DNA from: Magnetospirillum sp. UT-4
GTDB lineage: Bacteria; Pseudomonadota; Alphaproteobacteria; Rhodospirillales; Magnetospirillaceae
Reading direction: 5' to 3'
DNA length: 64,000 bases
Assembly: GCF_902729435.1 (NCBI RefSeq)
Contig: NZ_CACVCG010000057.1
Coordinates: forward strand, 124,001 to 188,000
Shown here one piece after another: positions 26,714 through 36,450 of this stretch. The position numbers and the translations under genes were made by a program. The notes beneath the pieces were generated by a model. The model ran no database searches. It was not told where the DNA came from and was given only the letters and a program-made list of their open reading frames with translations. Positions within the stretch are counted from its first letter, which is position 1, and each line of letters starts with the position of its first letter.

Positions 26714-27844
26714 CTAGAAAAGATGGCCGCTGCGGGTGGCCTTGGTGCGCAAATAGCCTTGGTTGTGGTCGTTGGACGGGAACACGTGCGGCACCCGCTC
26801 CGCCACCTGGATGCCGTGGGCGGCCAGGGAATCGACCTTGCGCGGATTGTTGGTCAACAGCCGGACGCTGCCGATGCCCAGCAGGCGCAGCATCTGGGCA
26901 GCCGGCTGGTAGATGCGCTCGTCGTCGTCGAAGCCCAGCTGCAGATTGGCGTCCAGGGTGTCGAAGCCCTCGTCCTGCAGGCGGTAGGCGCGCAGCTTGT
27001 TGACCAGGCCGATGCCGCGGCCCTCCTGGCTGAGATAGAGCAGCACGCCGCTGCCGGCCTGGGCGATCTCGGCGATGGCGCCGCGCAACTGGTCGCCGCA
27101 ATCGCAGCGCAGGGACCCCAAAAGGTCGCCGGTGAAGCATTCGGAATGCAGCCGGGCCAGCACCGGGCGGTCGCCATCGGGCTCGCCGATGACGATGGCC
27201 AGATGCTCGATGCCGCCGTCGGCGGGGCGGAAGGCGACGATGCGGGCGTTCTCGGCATCCTTCAGCGGCACCCGCGCCTCGGACACCATGCACAGGCTGC
27301 GGGCGGCGATCTGCTGGTGGGCGGCGATGTCGGCGGCATCCACCACCAGCAGGCCGGAGAGCAGCAGCGCCCCCGAGGGCGGCACCGCCACCAGGGTCGC
27401 CGGCAGCAGGCGGGCGACCTTGGCCAGCGCCACCGAGGCGGCGATGCCCGAGCCTGCATCGGCGGCCCGCACCGACAGGGCGGCGAGATCGGGCTCGGGC
27501 ACCTCGCGTGCCACCGGGTCGGCCAGCCAGGCCACCACCTCGGCGGTGAGCCCCTCGGCCATATCGACGCGGACCACACCGTCGGGCGCCTCGGCCAGCC
27601 CCAGCACGGCGGCGCGGCGTCCGGTCACCGCCAGGCCCGGGCGGGCGCCGGCCAGGGTGGTGAGGGTGGCCAGGGAATCGGCGGTCGCCGCCTCGGCCGC
27701 CAGGGCATAGGCGATGCGCTGGTCGTCGCCGCGCACGGCGACGATGCCGCCGCGGCGCAACTCGGCGACGGCGCGGTCGACGGCGATCAAGGGGGGCGGG
27801 GCCGGCTGGGCCGGGCCGGGGGTGAGGTCGAGCGGCCTCGTCAT
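26714..27844 (-). CDS. ribA: GTP cyclohydrolase II with a degenerate RibB-like N-terminal domain
   Basis: A 376-residue protein. The C-terminal ~200 residues are a complete GTP cyclohydrolase II, the first step of riboflavin synthesis: the zinc site is CFTGDLLGSLRCDC, followed by EGRGIGLVNKLRAY, TNNPRKVDSL and YLRTKATRSGHLF. The N-terminal ~170 residues align in position with DHBP synthase of RibBA but retain almost none of its catalytic blocks (no RPGH-type motif, no intact DDE.R.NE stretch), so only GCHII activity is expected. Start ATG at 27844; it is divergent from the regulator gene at 27989. Confidence 0.88.
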   Translation of the reverse strand: MTRPLDLTPGPAQPAPPPLIAVDRAVAELRRGGIVAVRGDDQRIAYALAAEAATADSLATLTTLAGARPGLAVTGRRAAVLGLAEAPDGVVRVDMAEGLTAEVVAWLADPVAREVPEPDLAALSVRAADAGSGIAASVALAKVARLLPATLVAVPPSGALLLSGLLVVDAADIAAHQQIAARSLCMVSEARVPLKDAENARIVAFRPADGGIEHLAIVIGEPDGDRPVLARLHSECFTGDLLGSLRCDCGDQLRGAIAEIAQAGSGVLLYLSQEGRGIGLVNKLRAYRLQDEGFDTLDANLQLGFDDDERIYQPAAQMLRLLGIGSVRLLTNNPRKVDSLAAHGIQVAERVPHVFPSNDHNQGYLRTKATRSGHLF

Positions 27845-27988
27845 GGGGAAAAAACGGCCATGCCTGGGGTCAAGGGGGGGCACCATAGCGGTTTTCGCCG
27901 CGCGGCAAAAGGGGGCGTCCCGCCATTCCCGCCATCGGCATTCTGTATTATATCTGGCGCCGCGACGACTCGTTCCCAATGGGACACC

Positions 27989-28546
27989 ATGGCGCCCCGC
28001 CACCGCCTTCTCCTGATCGACGACGACCCGGTCCTGCGCCAGACCCTGGCCGAGCTGCTGGAGGGCGCCGGCTATGACGTGGCCGCCGTCGCCGGCCCGG
28101 CGGATTCCACTGGTTTCGACTTGGGCGGCTTCGACCTGTTGGTCGGCGGCCCCGTGGATTCCGGAGAGGTGCCGGTGCTGGCGCTGGCCAAGCCGGTGCG
28201 GCCGCGCACCCTGCTGGGCGAGATCGGGCGCTGCCTGGCCGCGCGGCCCGATGGATTCGCCCTTGGCCCCTGGCGGGTCGACTTGGCGGCCCGCCTGCTC
28301 GCCGACCCCACCGGGCGCAGGGTGCGCCTGACCGACAAGGAAGCGGCCATCCTCGAGCACCTGCACCGGGCCGGCGGCGTGGTCGCGCGCGAGACGCTGC
28401 TGGCCGAGGTGTGGGGCTACTCCGCCCATGTCGATACCCATACCCTGGAGACCCATATCTACCGCCTGCGGCGCAAAATCGAGGCGGATCCGTCCAATGT
28501 CTGCCTGCTGGTCACCGAGGCGGGCGGCTACCGACTTGGCTCCTGA
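27989..28546 (+). CDS. OmpR-family regulator with a shortened, phosphoacceptor-less receiver domain
   Basis: A 185-residue protein. The C-terminal ~95 residues are a complete OmpR/PhoB winged helix (VRLTDKEAAILEHLHRAGG, then VDTHTLETHIYRLRRKIE and GGYRL). The N-terminal receiver keeps the acidic pocket DDD at 11-13 and a KP pair at 68-69, but the phosphoacceptor position reads LLVGGP with no aspartate, and about 35 residues (beta 4-alpha 4) are missing. So it probably binds DNA in a phosphorylation-independent way or through another signal. No histidine kinase gene lies nearby. It is transcribed divergently from ribA. Confidence 0.82.
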   Translation: MAPRHRLLLIDDDPVLRQTLAELLEGAGYDVAAVAGPADSTGFDLGGFDLLVGGPVDSGEVPVLALAKPVRPRTLLGEIGRCLAARPDGFALGPWRVDLAARLLADPTGRRVRLTDKEAAILEHLHRAGGVVARETLLAEVWGYSAHVDTHTLETHIYRLRRKIEADPSNVCLLVTEAGGYRLGS

Positions 28547-28632
28547 TGCTTTGTTCTTGAAACGTTTGCATGGCCCTGATAAAGTCACGCTAGAAACGCG
28601 ATCCGCCTGAAGTTCCTGCGTGATATTTTGTG

Positions 28633-29085
28633 ATGCGACACAACTTAATACTGCCGAAGTTAACATTCATATTGTTATTGGCGTGCTATGGGCCTGCCCA
28701 TGCCGCTGACGAGGTGCTGCCCGGACCCGTCCTGGCTCGCGTGGTCAAGGTGGTGGATGGTGACACCGTGGCGGTGCGGGCGCGCATCTGGCTGGGCCAG
28801 GACGTGGAGACCAATGTCCGCATCCTCGGCATCGACACCCCCGAGACCCGCGGACGCTGCGAGCGGGAACGCGACCTGGCGCGCCAGGCCAAGGATTTCG
28901 TCACCGCGCGGCTGGTGGTGGACGACGTGATCACCCTCAACGACGTGACCCACGACAAATACGGCAAGCGGGTGGTGGCCCGTGTCGTCACCGGCGGCGG
29001 CGAGGATATCGGCGCCGGACTGATCTCGGCCGGGCTGGCCCGGGCCTATGGCGGCGCCACCAAGACCGGCTGGTGCCCTGGTTAA
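28633..29085 (+). CDS. thermonuclease (SNase-like) family protein, exported
   Basis: A 150-residue protein with an N-terminal signal peptide ending near ACYGPAHA. The OB-fold nuclease core follows: VVDGDTVAVRARI and NVRILGIDTPETRGRCERE carry the calcium and catalytic residues (D in VDGDT, R in VRILGID, E in PETRG), and DKYGKRVVARV is the conserved second catalytic block. It should cut DNA or RNA in the periplasm or outside. The ATG at 28633 is used; the in-frame GTG three bases earlier is less likely. It is alone on its strand, followed by a repeat. Confidence 0.85.
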   Translation: MRHNLILPKLTFILLLACYGPAHAADEVLPGPVLARVVKVVDGDTVAVRARIWLGQDVETNVRILGIDTPETRGRCERERDLARQAKDFVTARLVVDDVITLNDVTHDKYGKRVVARVVTGGGEDIGAGLISAGLARAYGGATKTGWCPG

Positions 29086-29120
29086 AGCACCGAGCGATCA
29101 ATCTGAACCTGCCCCATTCT

Positions 29121-29230
29121 CGTCATGCCCGGGCTTGACCCGGGCATCCATGTGGCGGAGCCTAACACACTGTTTTAAAAGGATTTCAGGCGGACCCAGG
29201 TGGATGGCCGGGTCAAGCCCGGCCATGACG
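29121..29230. repeat. imperfect hairpin repeat, family A
   Basis: Two arms of about 30 bp (29121-29150 and 29201-29230) are reverse complements with only two mismatches, each itself a CCCGGG-containing palindrome beginning CGTCATG. The layout is that of an intergenic MITE-like or REP-type element. A half-size copy is at 36403. Confidence 0.75.
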
Positions 29231-29263
29231 ACGGAGTTTATTGCAGATTTCAGACGCGCCGCT

Positions 29264-29626
29264 CTAGCCTTTGACCAGCATCGGCCCCAGGCGGCGGCCA
29301 CCGAAGACGTGGATGTGCAGGTGGGGCACTTCCTGGCCGCCATTGGCGCCCACATTGGCCAGCATGCGCCAGCCCTCGGCGGTCACCCCCACCATCTCGG
29401 CGACCTGGGCGACGGCGCGGAACAGGGCGGCGATCTCGCCGTCCGAGGCCCTGGCGGTGAAATCCTCCATGGAGACATAGGCCCCCTTGGGGATCACCAG
29501 CACATGCACCGGCGCCTGCGGGTTGATGTCGTGGAAGGCCAGGGTGTGGTCGTCCTCGTGCACCTTCTTGCACGGAATCTCTCCGCGCAGGATCTTGGCG
29601 AAGATGTTGTTGGGATCGTAGGCCAT
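29264..29626 (-). CDS. HIT family nucleotide-binding protein (HinT-like)
   Basis: A 120-residue protein with the histidine triad HLHIHVFGG near the C terminus and NIFAKILRGEIPCKKVHEDD at the start, both typical of HinT purine nucleoside phosphoramidases. FHDINPQAPVHVLVIPKG is the adenosine-binding region. It is cytoplasmic and often found at the end of the his operon, as here, 12 bp after hisE. The biological substrate in bacteria is uncertain. Confidence 0.92.
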   Translation of the reverse strand: MAYDPNNIFAKILRGEIPCKKVHEDDHTLAFHDINPQAPVHVLVIPKGAYVSMEDFTARASDGEIAALFRAVAQVAEMVGVTAEGWRMLANVGANGGQEVPHLHIHVFGGRRLGPMLVKG

Positions 29627-29638
29627 GACGGTCGCCCC

Positions 29639-29956
29639 CTATTTCACTCTGCTGTTCTTTTCCGCGATGCCCGACACCCCGGCGCGGCGGTCCAGTTCGG
29701 CCCACACGTCGTCCGGCGACACCCCGGTCTCGGCCCACAGCACCAGCAGGTGGTAGAGCAGGTCGGCGCTTTCGGCCGCCACCGCCTCGGGGCCTTCGCC
29801 CACCGCGGCCAGGGCCGTCTCCAGCCCCTCCTCGCCCACCTTCTGGGCGATTTTCTTGCGGCCCTTGGTGAACAGCTTGGCGGTATAGCTGGTGTCGGGA
29901 TCGGCGCCCTTGCGGCTTTCGATCACCGCGAACAGGCGTTCGATGGCGTGGCTCAT
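29639..29956 (-). CDS. hisE: phosphoribosyl-ATP diphosphatase
   Basis: A 105-residue MazG-like all-alpha protein catalysing step two of histidine synthesis (PR-ATP to PR-AMP). SYTAKLFTKGRKKIAQKVGEEGLETALAA and ESADLLYHLLVLW carry the paired acidic residues that bind magnesium. It is a stand-alone HisE with no HisI fused. It lies 7 bp after hisF, consistent with the his operon order. Confidence 0.95.
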   Translation of the reverse strand: MSHAIERLFAVIESRKGADPDTSYTAKLFTKGRKKIAQKVGEEGLETALAAVGEGPEAVAAESADLLYHLLVLWAETGVSPDDVWAELDRRAGVSGIAEKNSRVK

Positions 29957-29963
29957 GGCGTCT

Positions 29964-30731
29964 TCACCCCTGGACCGGGCGCACCGGGATTCCCGCCGCC
30001 GCCATGTGGGCCTTGGCCTGGGCGATGGTGTAGGTGCCGAAATGGAAGATGGAGGCGGCCAGCACCGCGGTGGCGTGGCCGTCGCGGATGCCCTCGACCA
30101 GATGATCGAGGGTGCCGACCCCGCCCGAGGCGATCACCGGAATGGTCACCGCATCGGCCACCGCGCGGGTGAGCGGGATGTTGAAGCCCTGCTTGGTGCC
30201 GTCGCGGTCCATGGAGGTCAGCAGGATCTCGCCGGCGCCGTATTCCATCATGCGCCGCGCCCATTCCACCGCGTCGATGCCGGTGGGGTTGCGGCCGCCA
30301 TGGGTGAAGATCTCGAACTTGCCGGGCGCCGTCTGCTTGGCGTCGATGGCCACCACGATGCACTGGCTGCCGAACTTCTCGGCCGCCTCCCGCACGAATT
30401 CGGGGCGGTGCACGGCGGCGGTGTTGATGGAGACCTTGTCGGCCCCGGCCAGCAGCAGCTTGCGGATGTCCTCGACCACGCGGACGCCGCCGCCCACGGT
30501 CAGCGGCATGAAGCAGGCCTCGGCGGTGCGGCCGACCACGTCGTAGATGGTGTCGCGGTTGTCGGAGGAGGCGGTGATGTCGAGGAAGGTCAGCTCGTCG
30601 GCACCGGCCTGATCGTAGATCTTGGCCTGCGCGACGGGGTCGCCGGCATCCACCAGATCGACGAAGTTGACCCCCTTGACGACGCGGCCGTCCTTGACGT
30701 CCAGGCAGGGGATGATGCGCATCTTGAGCAT
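29964..30731 (-). CDS. hisF: imidazole glycerol phosphate synthase subunit HisF
   Basis: A 255-residue TIM barrel. The catalytic aspartates are in [15 protein letters not shown] (Asp near residue 10) and [13 protein letters not shown]. It uses ammonia from HisH to convert PRFAR into IGP and [16 protein letters not shown] and the C-terminal phosphate loop are intact. It is 4 bp downstream of hisA; hisH is two genes upstream, separated by hisA and a methyltransferase. Confidence 0.97.
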   Translation of the reverse strand: MLKMRIIPCLDVKDGRVVKGVNFVDLVDAGDPVAQAKIYDQAGADELTFLDITASSDNRDTIYDVVGRTAEACFMPLTVGGGVRVVEDIRKLLLAGADKVSINTAAVHRPEFVREAAEKFGSQCIVVAIDAKQTAPGKFEIFTHGGRNPTGIDAVEWARRMMEYGAGEILLTSMDRDGTKQGFNIPLTRAVADAVTIPVIASGGVGTLDHLVEGIRDGHATAVLAASIFHFGTYTIAQAKAHMAAAGIPVRPVQG

Positions 30732-30735
30732 CGCG

Positions 30736-31461
30736 TCAGTCCTTGAGCAGCCGGATCGCCTCGGCCACGTCGATGCGGCCGTCGTAGATGGCGCGGCCCG
30801 AGATCACTCCGGCGATGCCCGAGTCCGCCTCGGCCTTCAGGGCCTTGAGGTCGTACAGCGACGACACCCCGCCCGAGGCGATCACCGGCGTCGAGATCGC
30901 CCGGGCCAGCGCCGCCGTGGCCGCCAGGTTGGGCCCGGTGAGCACGCCGTCGCGGTCGATGTCGGTGTAGATGATGGCGGCCACCCCGGCATCCTCGAAC
31001 TTCAGGGCCAGCTCGAGCACGGTGAGGTTCGAGGTCTCGGCCCAACCCTCCACCGCCACCTTGCCGCCCTTGGCGTCGATGCCCACCGCGACGCGGCCGG
31101 GAAACCGCCGGCAGGCGTCCTTGACCAGCTCGGGATTGCGCAGGGCCACGGTGCCGAGGATGACGCGCGAGACGCCCTTGCCCAGCCACATCTCGATGGT
31201 GTCCATGTCGCGGATACCGCCGCCCAGCTGCACCGGCACGCTTACCGATGCCAGGATGCGCTCCACCGCGGCGCCGTTGACCGGCCGGCCGGCGAAGGCG
31301 CCGTTGAGGTCGACCACGTGGATCCATTCCGCCCCGGCGGCGGCGAAGGACGCGGCCTGGGCGCCGGGATCGGTGTTGAACACCGTCGCCTGGTCCATCA
31401 ATCCGAGCTTGAGGCGGACGCAGGCGCCGTCCTTGAGGTCGATGGCGGGAAACAGGATCAT
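30736..31461 (-). CDS. hisA: ProFAR isomerase HisA
   Basis: A 241-residue TIM barrel starting [17 protein letters not shown], with the catalytic Asp in AIDLKDG and the second in [14 protein letters not shown]. It performs the Amadori rearrangement of ProFAR. The ATG at 31461 overlaps the stop of the upstream methyltransferase gene by ATGA, so translation of the two is likely coupled. Confidence 0.97.
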   Translation of the reverse strand: MILFPAIDLKDGACVRLKLGLMDQATVFNTDPGAQAASFAAAGAEWIHVVDLNGAFAGRPVNGAAVERILASVSVPVQLGGGIRDMDTIEMWLGKGVSRVILGTVALRNPELVKDACRRFPGRVAVGIDAKGGKVAVEGWAETSNLTVLELALKFEDAGVAAIIYTDIDRDGVLTGPNLAATAALARAISTPVIASGGVSSLYDLKALKAEADSGIAGVISGRAIYDGRIDVAEAIRLLKD

Positions 31462-32012
31462 GGCGTACCCTTGTTGCTGGGGTCCAGGGGCGCGACCAGG
31501 ACCCAGAAGCCGGATTCGGTGCGATTGAAGACCAGCAGGTCGAAGCGGTCGAGCAGCTTCGACAGCCACCAGCGGGCAGGCTGCTGGATCAGGTGGGCGT
31601 TGCGGCCGTCGGGCAGCACTTTCATCGCCGCTCCGGTGTGCACCGTGAAGAAGCCATGCCGGCGGGTCACCCTGGCGAGGTCGTCCAGCACATTGTCGAG
31701 CAGGTCAGGCTCGATATGTTCCAGCACGTCGATGCAGGCGACGAAATCGTTGGGCACCGGGACCTTGGCCCATTGCGGGCGCGCGGGATCGTAGTGATCG
31801 ACGGCGATTCGACCGGGCAGCAGCCGCGCCAGTTCCTGGCCGAGCCGGCCCTTCCCGGCACCGTAATCCAGCAGCGTTCGTGCCCCGATCTTCGCCAGAA
31901 GATCGGCCAGCAGCGGTGCGAAACCCACCGAGGCGACACCGTAATCGGGGTTGCTCTCATGCAGCTCGCGCTGCACGCGCCGGTATTCCTCGGTGATCAC
32001 CGCCCCGGTCAT
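31458..32012 (-). CDS. class I SAM-dependent methyltransferase embedded in the his operon
   Basis: A 184-residue protein. The motif I region is [21 protein letters not shown] (about 45-65), then [10 protein letters not shown] and [14 protein letters not shown], all typical of small-molecule methyltransferases. It is wedged between hisH and hisA, with ATGA overlaps at both ends. It has no recognised role in histidine synthesis, so it may modify a histidine-pathway metabolite, an imidazole compound or an unrelated glycan. The start at 32012 is set by the overlap with hisH. Confidence 0.82.
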   Translation of the reverse strand: MTGAVITEEYRRVQRELHESNPDYGVASVGFAPLLADLLAKIGARTLLDYGAGKGRLGQELARLLPGRIAVDHYDPARPQWAKVPVPNDFVACIDVLEHIEPDLLDNVLDDLARVTRRHGFFTVHTGAAMKVLPDGRNAHLIQQPARWWLSKLLDRFDLLVFNRTESGFWVLVAPLDPSNKGTP

Positions 32013-32653
32013 GGCGCCCACCTGAGGAAGTTGGAGATGACCTTGAGGCCGGTGGCCTGGCTTTTCTCGGGATGGAACTGGGTGCCGACGATGTTGCCCC
32101 GCCCCACCATGGCGGCGATGGCGCCACCATATTCCACCGTCGCCAGCTGGTCGGCGCCGTCGGCGCAGGCGAAGCGGTAGGAATGGACGAAATAGGCGTG
32201 GGCGGCCGGCGGCAATCCGGCCAGGACGGGGTGGGCATCGGCGGCGAAGGCCAGCTCGTTCCAGCCCATATGCGGCACCTTCAGCGCCGGATCGGCCGGG
32301 CTGACCGGCACCACCTCGCCCTTGATCCAGCCCAGGCCGGCATGCTCGCCATGCTCGCGCCCCGTGGTCGCCAGCAATTGCATGCCGACGCAGATGCCGA
32401 GGAACGGCCGGCCCTTGGCCAGCACCGCCTGTTCCAGCGCCGCCACCATGCCGGGCAGGGCGGTCAGCCCGGCCTTGCAATCGGCGAAGGCGCCGACGCC
32501 GGGCAGCACGATGCGGTCGGCCCGCGCCACCGCTTCGGCATCGGCGGTCACCGTCACCTCGGCGGCCAGCCCGTCCTCGGCCACCACCCGCTCGAACGCC
32601 TTGGCGGCGGAGCGCAAATTGCCGGAGCCGTAATCGACGATGGCGATGCGCAT
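32009..32653 (-). CDS. hisH: imidazole glycerol phosphate synthase glutaminase subunit HisH
   Basis: A 214-residue class I glutamine amidotransferase. The nucleophile is in [11 protein letters not shown] and the catalytic His/Glu in [10 protein letters not shown]. The start [15 protein letters not shown] is the family's conserved opening. It supplies ammonia to HisF. It lies 4 bp after hisB and overlaps the methyltransferase by ATGA. Confidence 0.97.
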   Translation of the reverse strand: MRIAIVDYGSGNLRSAAKAFERVVAEDGLAAEVTVTADAEAVARADRIVLPGVGAFADCKAGLTALPGMVAALEQAVLAKGRPFLGICVGMQLLATTGREHGEHAGLGWIKGEVVPVSPADPALKVPHMGWNELAFAADAHPVLAGLPPAAHAYFVHSYRFACADGADQLATVEYGGAIAAMVGRGNIVGTQFHPEKSQATGLKVISNFLRWAP

Positions 32654-32657
32654 GGCC

Positions 32658-33245
32658 CTACAGCACGCCCTTGGTGGAAGGCACCGCGTCGGCCTTCCGG
32701 GGGTCGATCTCCATGGCCTCGCGCAGGGCCCGCGCCAGCGCCTTGAAGCAGCTCTCGACGATGTGGTGGTTGTTCTCGCCGTACAGGGTCTCGACGTGCA
32801 GGGTGGCGCCGGCGGCCTGGGCGAAGGCCTGGAACCATTCCTTGAACAGCTCGGTATCCATGTCGCCGACCTTGTCGCGCACGAACTCCACCCGCCACAC
32901 CAGGTAGGGGCGGTTGGACAGGTCGATGGCGACCCGGGTCAGGGTCTCGTCCATGGGCACCAGGGCCGAGCCGTAGCGGCGGATGCCCTTGCGCTCGCCC
33001 AGGGCCTGGGCAACCGCCGTGCCGATGGCGATGCCGGAATCCTCGGTGGTGTGGTGGGCGTCGATGTGCAGGTCGCCCTCGGCGTTGACCTCCAGGTCCA
33101 TCAGCGCGTGGCGCGACAGCTGCTCCAGCATGTGGTCGAGGAAGCCGATCCCGGTATCGACGGAATAGGACCCGGTCCCGTCGAGATCGACGGCGACCTT
33201 GATGCTGGTCTCGTTGGTCTTGCGCGCGACGGCGGCCTGGCGCAT
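32658..33245 (-). CDS. hisB: imidazoleglycerol-phosphate dehydratase
   Basis: A 195-residue, single-domain HisB (no histidinol-phosphatase half). The metal-binding [12 protein letters not shown] and [17 protein letters not shown] repeats are intact, plus [10 protein letters not shown] near the N terminus. It dehydrates IGP to imidazole-acetol phosphate. It is the first gene of the visible his operon; the promoter must lie in the 117 bp shared with the divergent SGNH-like gene. AGGAG precedes the ATG. Confidence 0.97.
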   Translation of the reverse strand: MRQAAVARKTNETSIKVAVDLDGTGSYSVDTGIGFLDHMLEQLSRHALMDLEVNAEGDLHIDAHHTTEDSGIAIGTAVAQALGERKGIRRYGSALVPMDETLTRVAIDLSNRPYLVWRVEFVRDKVGDMDTELFKEWFQAFAQAAGATLHVETLYGENNHHIVESCFKALARALREAMEIDPRKADAVPSTKGVL

Positions 33246-33362
33246 GGCGCTTCTCCTTGCTGATCATGACGGTTTAGCAGGAACCGCCCGGCGGGGAAAG
33301 GACCGGGTGGACAGCGGCGCGCCAACGGTTTACCCAGAAGCCGCAACGCATCCGAGGTGATC

Positions 33363-34517
33363 ATGGTCCAGGCCGTCAAGAAGGGCTTCGTCTTCGTGGC
33401 CATCCTGCTGCTCAACGTGGTGATCCTGGTCGCCCTGGCCGAATGGGGCGCCAAGGCGGCGATCCGCCACATCCGCGACACCCGCCCCAACACCATGCCC
33501 GGCCTGACCAAGGCGCTGTACGCGGCGCTCTACAACACCGACGATCCCGACCGCTACCTCGCCATCAGCAGCGAAGGCTGGCGCATGGGCGACACCGTCT
33601 ACAGCCCCTTCGTCGAGTACCGCATGACCCCCTACCAGGGGACCCACTTCAACATCACCGAGGACGGCTATCGCCCCAACCGGCTGTCGCCGCAGGATCT
33701 CGGCCGGCCGGGCCGCAAGGTGTTCGTGTTCGGCGGCTCGACCACCATGGGCTCGGGCGTGCCCGATCACGAAACCATCCCCGCCGGCATCGAGCGCGCC
33801 CTGCACGGCGCCGGTCACACCGACGTGCAGGTGTTCAACTTCGGCGCCGTCGCCTATTTCTCGACCCAGGAGCGCATCGCCTTCGAACGCCTGCTCACCG
33901 CCGGGATGAAGCCCGATGTCGCGGTGTTCGTCGATGGCCTCAACGACTTCCACTTCTGCTCGATCCCCGACGAAAGCTCGTGGAACGAGCGGCTGGTGCA
34001 GCTGACCTCGGCGCGCAAGCGCCAGCCCCTGTTCCTCGAGCTGGCCAACCGCTCCAACGTGGTGCAGCTGGCCCGCACGCTCGGCGGCGACGACACCGTC
34101 ATCAACCGGTCCTGGACCAAGAAATGCGATTCCGACGAGGACGTCGCCAGGATCATCCACCGCCTCGACACCAATCGGCGCATCATCGACGGCATGGCCG
34201 ACCAACTGGGCTTCGAGGCGATCCTGGTACAGCAGCCGGTGCCTACCTATCATTATGACAACACGAAGCGGCCGATCACGGCCACCGACGAGATGATCGG
34301 GCACGGCAATGCCCGCCGCGGCTATCCCCTGATGGCGAAGATGCGCGACGACGGCACCATCACCACCCGCAACCTGCTCTGGCTGGCCGAGCTGGAGCCC
34401 GAGCAGAACGCCTATGTCGACATGGTCCATTACAGCCCGGCCTTCAACGACCTGATCGGCAAGACCATCGCCGCGGAAATCCTGCGCCGCGGCTTCAAGC
34501 AGGATGCGATGCAATGA
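33363..34517 (+). CDS. membrane-anchored SGNH/GDSL-hydrolase-like protein
   Basis: A 384-residue protein with one N-terminal membrane helix (about residues 10-30) and a large presumably periplasmic domain. SGNH blocks are visible: FGGSTTMG with the putative nucleophile Ser near 126, [15 protein letters not shown] near 192 (block III G-x-N-D), and DMVHYS near 352-357 (block V D-x-x-H). Such proteins deacetylate or transfer acyl groups on polysaccharides or lipids. The start at 33363 follows GAGG. Its stop overlaps the hslV start by ATGA, which is unusual. A role in surface glycan modification is an inference. Confidence 0.75.
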   Translation: MVQAVKKGFVFVAILLLNVVILVALAEWGAKAAIRHIRDTRPNTMPGLTKALYAALYNTDDPDRYLAISSEGWRMGDTVYSPFVEYRMTPYQGTHFNITEDGYRPNRLSPQDLGRPGRKVFVFGGSTTMGSGVPDHETIPAGIERALHGAGHTDVQVFNFGAVAYFSTQERIAFERLLTAGMKPDVAVFVDGLNDFHFCSIPDESSWNERLVQLTSARKRQPLFLELANRSNVVQLARTLGGDDTVINRSWTKKCDSDEDVARIIHRLDTNRRIIDGMADQLGFEAILVQQPVPTYHYDNTKRPITATDEMIGHGNARRGYPLMAKMRDDGTITTRNLLWLAELEPEQNAYVDMVHYSPAFNDLIGKTIAAEILRRGFKQDAMQ

Positions 34518-35053
34518 GCGACCTTCCCTCCTGGCACGGCACCACCATCCTCTCGGTCCGCAAAGGGGGCCGCGTGGTGGTGGCCGGCGACGGTCAGGTC
34601 AGCCTTGGCCAGACGGTGATCAAGGCCAATGCCCGCAAGGTCCGCCGCGTCGGCAACGGCTCCATCCTGGTCGGCTTCGCCGGGGCCACCGCCGACGCCT
34701 TCACCCTGCTGGAGCGCCTGGAGGGCAAGCTGGAGAAGCATCCCGGCCAGCTGATGCGGGCCTGCGTCGAGCTGGCCAAGGACTGGCGCACCGACCGCTA
34801 CCTGCGCCGGCTGGAGGCGATGATGGCGGTGGCCGATGCCGACGTGTCGCTGGTGCTGACCGGCCAGGGTGACGTGCTCGAGCCCGAGGACGGCCTGATC
34901 GCCATCGGTTCGGGCGGCAATTACGCCCTCGCCGCCGCCCGCGCCCTGATCGACACCGACCTCGACGCCGAGGCCATTGCCCGCAAGGCGATGGCGATAG
35001 CCGCCGACATCTGCGTCTACACCAACACCAACATCGTGGTGGAGAGCCTGTAA
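34514..35053 (+). CDS. hslV: ATP-dependent protease subunit HslV
   Basis: A 179-residue proteasome-beta-like peptidase. In [26 protein letters not shown] the first Thr after HG is the N-terminal nucleophile exposed after processing. [34 protein letters not shown] matches HslV's C-terminal half. It forms two stacked hexamers with HslU caps in the cytoplasm. Its start overlaps the upstream SGNH gene by ATGA, and hslU follows after 3 bp. Confidence 0.97.
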   Translation: MSDLPSWHGTTILSVRKGGRVVVAGDGQVSLGQTVIKANARKVRRVGNGSILVGFAGATADAFTLLERLEGKLEKHPGQLMRACVELAKDWRTDRYLRRLEAMMAVADADVSLVLTGQGDVLEPEDGLIAIGSGGNYALAAARALIDTDLDAEAIARKAMAIAADICVYTNTNIVVESL

Positions 35054-35056
35054 GCC

Positions 35057-36385
35057 ATGAGTGCCACCGCCTTCTCCCCGCGCGAGATCGTCTCCGAGCT
35101 GGACCGCTACATCGTCGGCCAGGACGACGCCAAGCGCGCCGTCGCCGTCGCCCTCAGGAACCGCTGGCGGCGCCAGCAGCTGCCCGATTCCCTGCGCGAG
35201 GAGGTGCTGCCCAAGAACATCCTGATGATCGGCCCCACCGGGGTGGGCAAGACCGAGATCGCCCGCCGGCTGGCCAGGCTGGCCCAGGCGCCGTTCCTGA
35301 AGGTGGAGGCGACCAAGTTCACCGAGGTCGGCTATGTGGGGCGCGACGTCGAGCAGATCGTGCGCGACCTGGTCGAGATCAGCATCGGCATGACCCGCGA
35401 GCGGCTGAAGAAGCAGGTGGCGGCCAAGGCCGAGATCGCCGCCGAGGAGCGCCTGCTCGATGCCCTGGTGGGCGAGACCGCCAGCCAGGAGACCCGCCAG
35501 AAATTCCGCAAGATGCTGCGCGAAGGCACCCTCGACGACAAGGAGGTGGAAATCCACGTCGCCGAATCGCCCGCCGCCGGCATGCCCACCTTCGACATCC
35601 CCGGCATGCCGGGGGCGCAGATGGGCATGCTCAATCTCTCGGACATGCTGGGCAAGGCGTTCGGCTCCGGGCGCACCAAGCCGCGGCGCCTGTCGGTGCG
35701 GGACGCCCAGTCGCTGCTGCTGTCCGAGGAATCCGACAAGCTGCTGGACCAGGATTCGGTGACCCGGGACGCCATCTGGGCGGTGGAGAACCACGGCATC
35801 GTCTTCCTGGATGAAATCGACAAAATCTGCGCCCGCTCGTCCGAGCATCACGTCGGCGGCGATGTCAGCCGCGAAGGCGTGCAGCGCGACCTGCTGCCGC
35901 TGATCGAGGGCACCACCGTGGCCACCAAGCACGGCCAGGTGAAGACCGACCACATCCTGTTCATCGCCTCGGGCGCCTTCCACCTGGCCAAGCCCAGCGA
36001 CCTGCTGCCCGAGCTGCAGGGGCGCCTGCCCATCCGGGTCGAGCTGAAGGCGCTGACCCGCGACGATTTCGTGCGCATCCTGACCGAGCCCGAGGCCAGC
36101 CTGATCAAGCAGTACAAGGCGCTGCTGGCCACCGAACAGGTCGAGCTGGACTTTCCCGACGAGGCCATCGCCGCCATCGCCGATCTGGCCGCCGAGATCA
36201 ACCGGGCGGTGGAGAACATCGGCGCCCGGCGCCTGCAGACGGTGATGGAACGCCTGCTGGAGGAGATCAGCTTCACCGCCCCCGACCAGCCCCCCGGCAC
36301 CGCCATCACCATCACCGCCGCGATGGTCAATGAACGGGTCGGCGAACTGGCGCGCAAGGCCGACCTGGCCAAGTTCATCCTGTAG
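35057..36385 (+). CDS. hslU: ATP-dependent protease ATPase subunit HslU
   Basis: A 442-residue AAA+ unfoldase. Walker A is [14 protein letters not shown], Walker B is [10 protein letters not shown], and the pore-loop [16 protein letters not shown] is intact. The central I domain contains the long helical insertion. The C terminus ADLAKFIL is the docking tail that activates HslV. It is in the canonical hslV-hslU order and probably co-transcribed with the SGNH gene. Confidence 0.98.
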   Translation: MSATAFSPREIVSELDRYIVGQDDAKRAVAVALRNRWRRQQLPDSLREEVLPKNILMIGPTGVGKTEIARRLARLAQAPFLKVEATKFTEVGYVGRDVEQIVRDLVEISIGMTRERLKKQVAAKAEIAAEERLLDALVGETASQETRQKFRKMLREGTLDDKEVEIHVAESPAAGMPTFDIPGMPGAQMGMLNLSDMLGKAFGSGRTKPRRLSVRDAQSLLLSEESDKLLDQDSVTRDAIWAVENHGIVFLDEIDKICARSSEHHVGGDVSREGVQRDLLPLIEGTTVATKHGQVKTDHILFIASGAFHLAKPSDLLPELQGRLPIRVELKALTRDDFVRILTEPEASLIKQYKALLATEQVELDFPDEAIAAIADLAAEINRAVENIGARRLQTVMERLLEEISFTAPDQPPGTAITITAAMVNERVGELARKADLAKFIL

Positions 36386-36402
36386 ACTGCCTCTGCCATC
36401 AA

Positions 36403-36435
36403 CCGTCATGCCCGGGTCAAGCCCGGGCATGACGG
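36403..36435. repeat. perfect hairpin repeat, family A
   Basis: A perfect 14-bp inverted repeat (CCGTCATGCCCGGG and its complement) around TCAAG, 17 bp after hslU. It matches the arm of the repeat at 29121 and may also act as a transcript-stabilising or terminating hairpin, although no T tract follows. Confidence 0.8.
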
Positions 36436-36450
36436 AGCCCATGGGGCCTG

